Positions 6,233 through 10,114 of a stretch of DNA of 10,114 bases are shown in pieces. The stretch spans positions 1-10,114 of the forward strand of contig JAMDAP010000157.1 of assembly GCA_023484675.1 (NCBI GenBank), written 5' to 3'. The stretch's first letter is position 1, and every line of letters begins with the position of its first letter. Source of the DNA: Bacillota bacterium. Its GTDB lineage: Bacteria > Bacillota_E > Symbiobacteriia > JAMDAP01. The notes below the pieces were generated by a model that saw only the letters and a list, made by a program, of their open reading frames with translations, was not told where the DNA came from and searched no databases. A program made the position numbers and the translations under genes.

Positions 6233-6261
6233 AGTATACAACCTACAAGTTGTGTGGTCAA
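6233..6261 (-). promoter_or_regulatory. Consensus-like promoter with dyad reading into the IscB/hicAB remnant
   Basis: On the minus strand TTGACC (6256-6261), a 17-bp spacer and TATACT (6233-6238), each one base from the sigma-A consensus. A dyad ACAAC/GTTGT (6238-6242 and 6249-6253) fills the spacer and touches the -10, as an autorepressor site would. IscB homology begins only a few bases downstream. Inference: this may be the original hicAB promoter, now separated from hicA by the remnant. HicB binding is untested. Confidence 0.6.
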
Positions 6262-6385
6262 CCAAAGATAAGGAACTCGCCGCCCTGGAAACCGCAAACG
6301 TCAGGGGAGACGTATTGCACAGAAGCCCTTCCGTGGGGTACGTCGGGCGACGTTTTTGCCCATACGCCACCCCCGAAAAAGGGCA

Positions 6386-6414
6386 CGAAAACGGGCGGTC
6401 CCGATGGACCGCCC
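6386..6414 (-). terminator. Terminator downstream of tRNA-Leu
   Basis: On the minus strand GGGCGGTCC, loop ATCG, GGACCGCCC, followed by G and TTTT (6388-6391). A perfect 9-bp stem about 35 nt after the tRNA 3' end. Confidence 0.85.
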
Positions 6415-6448
6415 GAAGCCCTGGAAAACCAGGAGTGACAAGTATTAG

Positions 6449-6533
6449 TGGTGTCGGAGAGGGGACTCGAACCCCCACGGTTTTATCCATACGCCCCTCA
6501 AACGTACGCGTCTGCCAGTTCCGCCACTCCGAC
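6449..6533 (-). tRNA. tRNA-Leu (anticodon GAG), CCA encoded
   Basis: A class II tRNA of 85 nt. Acceptor GTCGGAG pairs with CTCCGAC, followed by discriminator A and CCA. The D arm is the leucine-type GGCGGAACTGGCAGACGC. The anticodon stem TACGT/GCGTA encloses the loop TTGAGGG, giving GAG, which reads CUC and CUU. A long variable arm follows, then the T arm with loop TTCGAGT. It has its own promoter and terminator, so it is a single-gene unit. Confidence 0.95.
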
Positions 6534-6575
6534 ACGCAAACTCTTACTCTTCGATGTAAACCAAACGCAAGAGTT

Positions 6576-6603
6576 ATTATAACACAGCAAATGCCCGTGT
6601 CAA
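6576..6603 (-). promoter_or_regulatory. Consensus sigma-A promoter of tRNA-Leu
   Basis: On the minus strand TTGACA (6598-6603) and TATAAT (6576-6581), both exact consensus hexamers, with a 16-bp spacer. Transcription would start about 35 nt before the tRNA 5' end. Confidence 0.9.
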
Positions 6604-6663
6604 CGAACGGAATCGCGGGTGCCAAGCGATGAGACGGGCGCGCCGCCCGGACGCCGGCTGCTG

Positions 6664-6687
6664 AAAAAGCGGTCGCAGTCACGACCG
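6664..6687 (-). terminator. Terminator of kimA
   Basis: On the minus strand CGGTCG, loop TGACTG, CGACCG, then C and TTTTT (6664-6668), starting 18 bases after the kimA stop. An outer perfect 11-bp inverted repeat (6635-6645 with 6686-6696) overlaps it and could form an alternative, larger structure. Confidence 0.8.
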
Positions 6688-6705
6688 GCGCGCCCGCATA
6701 ACCGA

Positions 6706-8643
6706 TCAGTCTTCCGTTGGCGCCGCCTCGTGAGCGATCACGCCTTCCTCCGCGTCGTGCATGTTGACGTAGAACGGAATGACCGTGATGATGACGCCCT
6801 CGGTGAAGCGCAGCTCGCGCAAAATCTGGTCGGCAGTGCCGTTGTGCAGGTAGCTGTCGAAGGCTTCGTTGGTAACGATGACCGGCACCAGAAGGTTGAT
6901 CAAGGTGCCTGGGTCTTCTTCCTGCATCTTGGCCAGGAATCGGTGAAGCGGCTCCACCACCGTGCGGTAGGCGGAGGGGATGACGGTCAACTGTACACCG
7001 CCGTGGCGCCGCACGTCCCACTTCCGTCTGATGCGCTCGCCTTCCTCCGGTTCCACCGCCACGTACACAGCGGTGATGTCCTTGGAGATGCGGCGCGCCA
7101 CCTTCATGGAGTGGTCGATGACCGGGCTGAGACCGCCGATGGTGAGAACTACCCTGACCTTGCTCGCATCGTCCAGAGCCATGTGTTCGTCGAGCAGGCT
7201 TTCCACCCGGGCCCGGAAGCGGCGGTAATACTGATGGACGTAAAAGAAGTAGCCCACAAGGATGGGAATGACGATGGTCACAATCCAGGCGCCATGCAGG
7301 AACTTGGTCATGGCGATGACCACCAGCACCACGCCACTGAGGAAGGCTCCCAGCCCGTTGATGAAGATGGACCAGCGAGGTCTCACGCCCGTCGCCTTGG
7401 CCCGTTTCAGCCAGTGCACGACCATTCCCGACTGGGACATGGTGAAGGCCAGGAAGACACCGACGGCGTAGAGCGGGATGAGCAGGTGGACACTGCCTCT
7501 GAACAGCACGATCAGGGCACTCGCCAGGCCGGCCAGAAGGATGATGCCGCCGTTGAAAACCAGGGTGTCGCCGCGGTTGGCCAGCTTGCGCGGGAGGAAG
7601 CCGTCACGTGCGACCATGCCCACCAGGCGAGGGAAGTCGGCATAGGCGGTGTTGGCGGCCAGGAGCAGGATGGCCGCGGTGGTGATCTGCACCGCGTAGT
7701 ACATGAAGCCGGAGCCGAAAATCTCGTGGGCTATCTGGCTGAGGATGGTCTCGTCGGGCTTGGGCAGGGCATGGAAGCCGAAGGCCAGCAGGGTGATGCC
7801 GGCGAACATCGTGTACAGGATGGTCCGCGCCAGGCGCAAGGTCTTAACGGCGTTTTCCGGTTCGGGGGCCTTGAAGGCCTGGACGCCATTGGAAATGGCC
7901 TCGATGCCGGTGAGGGCGGTGCAGCCGGAGGCAAAGGCGCGCAGCACCATGAACAGCGTGACGTCGGCGGTGGCCTGTCGAAAGGCGGCGTTGCCCAGGC
8001 CGAAGCCGGCCAGAGGGGACACCGGCGGATGCCAGAGGCCGTGGGCGGCGCGGTAGAAGCCAATGGCGATCATCAGGAACACCGAGACCATGAAGGCATA
8101 GATGGGCACGGAGAACATCGCTCCGGACTCGCGCACGCCGCGCAGATTCATCCAGGCGATGAACCAGATGGCCACAAGCCCCAGGACCACCTCATGCCCG
8201 TAGAAGGCGGGGAAGGCCGAGGTCACGGCGGCGATGCCGGAGGCAGTGGATACGGCGACGGTCAACACATAGTCCACGAGGAGGGCGGCGCCGGCGACCA
8301 GGCCGGCAGTCGTGCCCAGGTTGTCCTTGGACACGATGTAGGAACCACCGCCGCTGGGGTAGGCGTGGATGGTCTGGTTATAGGAGGTGGCCACGATCCA
8401 TACCAGGGCCACGATGCCAAGGCCCACGGGCAGGGAGTACGCCGTGGCCGCGGTGCCGGCTGCAATCAACACCCAGAGTATCTCTTCGGTGGCATAGGCC
8501 ACGGAGGAAATGGCGTCGGCAGAAAAGACTGCCAAGGCGGCGGGAATGCCCAGCCGCTCACGGTGCTGCTGGTCGGTGCGCTTGGGCCGCCCGTAGAAAA
8601 AGCGGTGCACACGGGCAAGGAATTGGCGTGACGGGGCAGGCAT
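6706..8643 (-). CDS. kimA: KimA-type potassium:proton symporter (APC superfamily)
   Basis: A 645-aa inner-membrane potassium importer similar to Bacillus subtilis KimA (YdaO). An APC-fold membrane part covers residues 31 to about 465, and a cytoplasmic USP-like domain follows (VVLTIGGLSPVIDHSMKVAR, then ITAVYVAVEPEEGER). Residues matching the KimA ion-binding set are present: Asp43 and Tyr50 (SADAISSVAY), Asp124, Thr128 and Ser132 (VDYVLTVAVS), and Thr245/Glu248 (TGIE). The spacing agrees with KimA. The start is ATG 8643, with GGAGG at 8652-8656 and an 8-nt spacer. A longer reading from 8691 would overlap the riboswitch terminator and is rejected. In Bacillota KimA is inhibited by c-di-AMP and its gene is often under the ydaO riboswitch, as here. 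A second, collinear KimA lies immediately upstream. Confidence 0.93.
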   Translation of the reverse strand: MPAPSRQFLARVHRFFYGRPKRTDQQHRERLGIPAALAVFSADAISSVAYATEEILWVLIAAGTAATAYSLPVGLGIVALVWIVATSYNQTIHAYPSGGGSYIVSKDNLGTTAGLVAGAALLVDYVLTVAVSTASGIAAVTSAFPAFYGHEVVLGLVAIWFIAWMNLRGVRESGAMFSVPIYAFMVSVFLMIAIGFYRAAHGLWHPPVSPLAGFGLGNAAFRQATADVTLFMVLRAFASGCTALTGIEAISNGVQAFKAPEPENAVKTLRLARTILYTMFAGITLLAFGFHALPKPDETILSQIAHEIFGSGFMYYAVQITTAAILLLAANTAYADFPRLVGMVARDGFLPRKLANRGDTLVFNGGIILLAGLASALIVLFRGSVHLLIPLYAVGVFLAFTMSQSGMVVHWLKRAKATGVRPRWSIFINGLGAFLSGVVLVVIAMTKFLHGAWIVTIVIPILVGYFFYVHQYYRRFRARVESLLDEHMALDDASKVRVVLTIGGLSPVIDHSMKVARRISKDITAVYVAVEPEEGERIRRKWDVRRHGGVQLTVIPSAYRTVVEPLHRFLAKMQEEDPGTLINLLVPVIVTNEAFDSYLHNGTADQILRELRFTEGVIITVIPFYVNMHDAEEGVIAHEAAPTED

Positions 8644-8689
8644 GGAACCGTCCTCCAGTTGTGAGATCAGCCTACTTCTCGCTACAAGC

Positions 8690-8712
8690 AAAAAGAGCCC
8701 CGTCGGGGGCTC
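8690..8712 (-). terminator. Riboswitch-controlled terminator before kimA
   Basis: On the minus strand GAGCCCC, a 4-nt loop, GGGGCTC, then TTTTT (8690-8694), ending 46 bases before the kimA ATG. It follows the c-di-AMP aptamer and is its expression platform. GGAGCC at the 3' edge of the aptamer can pair with the GGCTC of the terminator arm, a candidate antiterminator. Confidence 0.88.
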
Positions 8713-8736
8713 CCGTTTTCTGGCATACGGGTGGCT

Positions 8737-8870
8737 CCGGACGCGGTGCCTACGGGGTTAGCTGACGGGTTTGGGCTGCGTCTGCCCTAACAGTCTCCTC
8801 CCAGGTCGGGCGGCGGACTGTATTCACCCCTGAACCGGTTCCCCCGTCTCCCCCTTCTGCGCCGCGCCGG
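8737..8870 (-). ncRNA. ydaO-yuaA (kimA) c-di-AMP riboswitch aptamer
   Basis: On the minus strand the sequence carries the conserved blocks of the ydaO class: GGGGGAACC followed by GGGGTGAAT in the 5' half, and AACCCGTCAGCTAACCCCGT followed by AGGC in the 3' half. The closing helix P1 pairs CCGGCGCGG (8862-8870) with CCGCG(T)CCGG (8737-8746), with one bulged T. This class binds two c-di-AMP molecules and usually turns genes off. Followed by a terminator, it should reduce kimA transcription when c-di-AMP is high, that is when potassium is plentiful. Confidence 0.93.
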
Positions 8871-8921
8871 CAAAGCCGAAACGGCAAGAGAAAGGAAGTT
8901 CGGCGCATATGCACAAGCCGA

Positions 8922-8951
8922 AGTCTACCCTATGGGCTCGTGGTCTGGCAA
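8922..8951 (-). promoter_or_regulatory. Candidate promoter of the riboswitch-kimA unit
   Basis: On the minus strand TTGCCA (8946-8951) and TAGACT (8922-8927) with an 18-bp spacer, about 50 nt before the aptamer. Reasonable match and position. Apart from a short GGTTC/GAACC hairpin (9067-9081) after the second kimA stop, nothing else was recognised between 8952 and 9100. Confidence 0.45.
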
Positions 8952-9100
8952 CGGCCGAAATGCACGCCCTTCTGGTTGCGCGGTGCCTTGCATGGCTCGG
9001 AACTTCAGGGCACAAGCGTCAATCGCACGCAGGCTTGATAAAGATATGTCGGGCTCCTCCGGGCTCGGTTCCACAAGAACCAGGCGCAAACGGTGACCTT

Positions 9101-10054
9101 TTAGCTTTCCGCCGGGGTCATAGAGTGGGCGATGACGCCGTCCTCCGCATCCCGCGTGTTGACGTAGAAGGGGATGACGGTGATAAGCACGCCCTCGGTG
9201 AACCGAAGTTCGCGTACGATCAGGTTGGCGGTGCCGTTGTGCAGGTACGCGTCGAAGGGCTCGTTGGTGACGATAACCGGCACCAGAAGATTGATCAGGG
9301 TGCCCGGGTTGTCAGCGTGCATTTTGCTGAGGAACTCCTGCAGCGGGCCGACCACCGTGCGGTAGGGGGAAGGAATGACGGTCAACTGTACCCCGCCGTG
9401 CCGCTGGACGTCCCACTTGCGCTTGATGCGCTCACCTTCTTCCGGCTCGACGGCGACGTACACGGCGGTGATGTCCTTCGTGATGCGCCGCGCCACTTTC
9501 ATAGAGTGGTCGATGATCGGGCTGAGGCCGCCGATGGTCAGGACGACCTTGACCTTAATGGCGTCGTCGATGGTCAGGTGCTCGTCCAGCAGGCTCTCCA
9601 CCCGGTTTCGGAAGCGCCGGTAGTAGGCGTGGACGTACAGGAAGTAGCTGATCAGCAACGGGATAACGATAGTGACAATCCAAGCGCCGCCCAGGAACTT
9701 GGTGACGGCGATGACCACCAGCACGATGCCGCTGAGGAAGGTGCCCAGCGCGTTGATGAACACCGGCCAGTGGGGGAGGATTCCGGTCTTCTTCGACAAG
9801 CGGATCCAGTGAATCACCATGCCCGACTGAGACATGGTGAAGGCCAGGAAGACGCCCACCGCGTAGAGGGGGATCAGGGCGTGGACGCTGCCCCGGAAGA
9901 TTACGATCAGGGCGCTGGCCAGACCTGCCAGCAAAACGATGCCGCCGTTGAAGACCAGGGTGTCGCCGCGGTTGGCCAGCTTCCGAGGCAGGAACCCGTC
10001 GCGGGCGATGAAGCCCACCAGGCGCGGGAAGTCGGCGTAGGCGGTGTTGGCGGC
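9101..10054 (-). CDS. Second KimA-type potassium importer, C-terminal half only
   Basis: A paralogue of the kimA gene at 6706-8643, from residues AANTAYADFPRL to the stop (317 aa). It is collinear with residues 329-645 of that protein without a gap, and most residues are the same by eye (for example LPRKLANRGDTLVFNGGI and DITAVYVAVEPEEGERI are identical). It holds the last membrane helices and the whole USP-like cytoplasmic domain. The open frame continues to 10111, but those 19 residues (MDVQEVADQQRDNDSDNPS) come from an inverted copy of the gene itself, so the coding region is cut at about 10054. The N-terminal half and any control region lie outside or are lost. After the stop only a weak hairpin (9067-9081) is visible, so some readthrough toward the riboswitch is possible. 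Confidence 0.88.
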   Translation of the reverse strand, partial: AANTAYADFPRLVGFIARDGFLPRKLANRGDTLVFNGGIVLLAGLASALIVIFRGSVHALIPLYAVGVFLAFTMSQSGMVIHWIRLSKKTGILPHWPVFINALGTFLSGIVLVVIAVTKFLGGAWIVTIVIPLLISYFLYVHAYYRRFRNRVESLLDEHLTIDDAIKVKVVLTIGGLSPIIDHSMKVARRITKDITAVYVAVEPEEGERIKRKWDVQRHGGVQLTVIPSPYRTVVGPLQEFLSKMHADNPGTLINLLVPVIVTNEPFDAYLHNGTANLIVRELRFTEGVLITVIPFYVNTRDAEDGVIAHSMTPAES

Positions 10055-10114
10055 GCTTGGATTGTCACTATCGTTATCCCGTTGCTGATCAGCTACTTCC
10101 TGTACGTCCACGCC
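10049..10114. repeat. 66-base exact inverted copy of 9626-9691 at the window edge
   Basis: The last 66 bases are the perfect reverse complement of 9626-9691, which encodes the GGAWIVTIVIPLLISYFLYV segment (then HA) of the second KimA. At the junction, GGCGGC is shared by both sides. This is a fold-back inversion, likely an amplification or assembly chimera, less likely a real rearrangement. Confidence 0.95.

Noticed and set aside
5304..6297. An active IscB RNA-guided nuclease system
   Set aside because: No PLMP domain, no start codon with SD, a frameshift, and RuvC-III deleted. No omega RNA could be recognised in the 150 bp upstream, which hold the tRNA terminator and a promoter.
6451..6535. 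tRNA acceptor stem read as GTGTCGG/CCGACAC
   Set aside because: That register breaks the T stem and gives the wrong discriminator; shifting by two bases gives a proper 7-bp stem, A73 and encoded CCA.
6619..8631. 670-codon open frame on the plus strand opposite kimA
   Set aside because: Composition (His, Gly, Gln, Asp repeats) is that of antisense to a GC-rich membrane protein gene; the KimA homology and riboswitch are on the minus strand.
8644..8691. Longer N-terminus for KimA
   Set aside because: It would start in the T tract of the riboswitch terminator; the ATG at 8643 has a proper SD.
1..10114. CRISPR array or direct-repeat/spacer structure
   Set aside because: No regularly spaced repeat series was seen on reading through the window.

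Overview
The window looks like chromosomal DNA of a high-GC Bacillota (Clostridia, Limnochordia or Symbiobacterium-like). The clues are sigma-A-type promoters, G-rich Shine-Dalgarno sequences (ribosome binding sites, SD), GTG starts, a lipoprotein OppA, a KimA-type potassium importer under a ydaO (c-di-AMP) riboswitch, and strong third-position GC bias. The genus cannot be fixed from the sequence. Most genes are on the minus strand.

Layout: 19-1695 (-) is an OppA-type peptide-binding lipoprotein. About 530 bp of relatively AT-rich leader follows, holding promoters and inverted repeats, then a major facilitator (MFS) transporter at 2224-3438 (-), probably starting further upstream at a non-canonical ACG. 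A DsrE-like protein (3627-3980, +) diverges from it, followed by a short in-frame coding-like tail and a hairpin. A small Sm-like protein (4199-4387, -) comes next.

The region 4691-6260 is a wrecked mobile-element / toxin-antitoxin locus. It contains an intact HicB antitoxin, a HicA toxin lacking its N-terminus, and a decayed IscB, the RNA-guided nuclease of IS200/IS605 elements. The IscB remnant has lost its N-terminal PLMP domain, carries a frameshift and has an internal deletion removing RuvC-III, but the HNH domain is still readable. A consensus-like promoter with a dyad lies at the outer edge of the remnant. An inferred history is that an IscB element inserted at the start of a hicAB operon and then decayed, leaving HicB without a working toxin.

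A tRNA-Leu(GAG) with consensus promoter and terminator (6386-6603) separates this from a potassium-uptake locus. There, kimA (6706-8643, -) is preceded by a c-di-AMP riboswitch (8737-8870) and its terminator (8690-8712). A second, very similar KimA (9101-10054, -) lies upstream; only its C-terminal half is in the window. The last 66 bases are an exact reverse complement of an internal part of that second gene, which points to a chimeric read or contig end, or to a real local inversion.

Functional picture: peptide uptake, a drug/metabolite-type exporter, sulfur-relay-like small protein, and c-di-AMP-controlled potassium import. The most unusual content is the IscB/HicAB wreck and the fold-back at the right edge.
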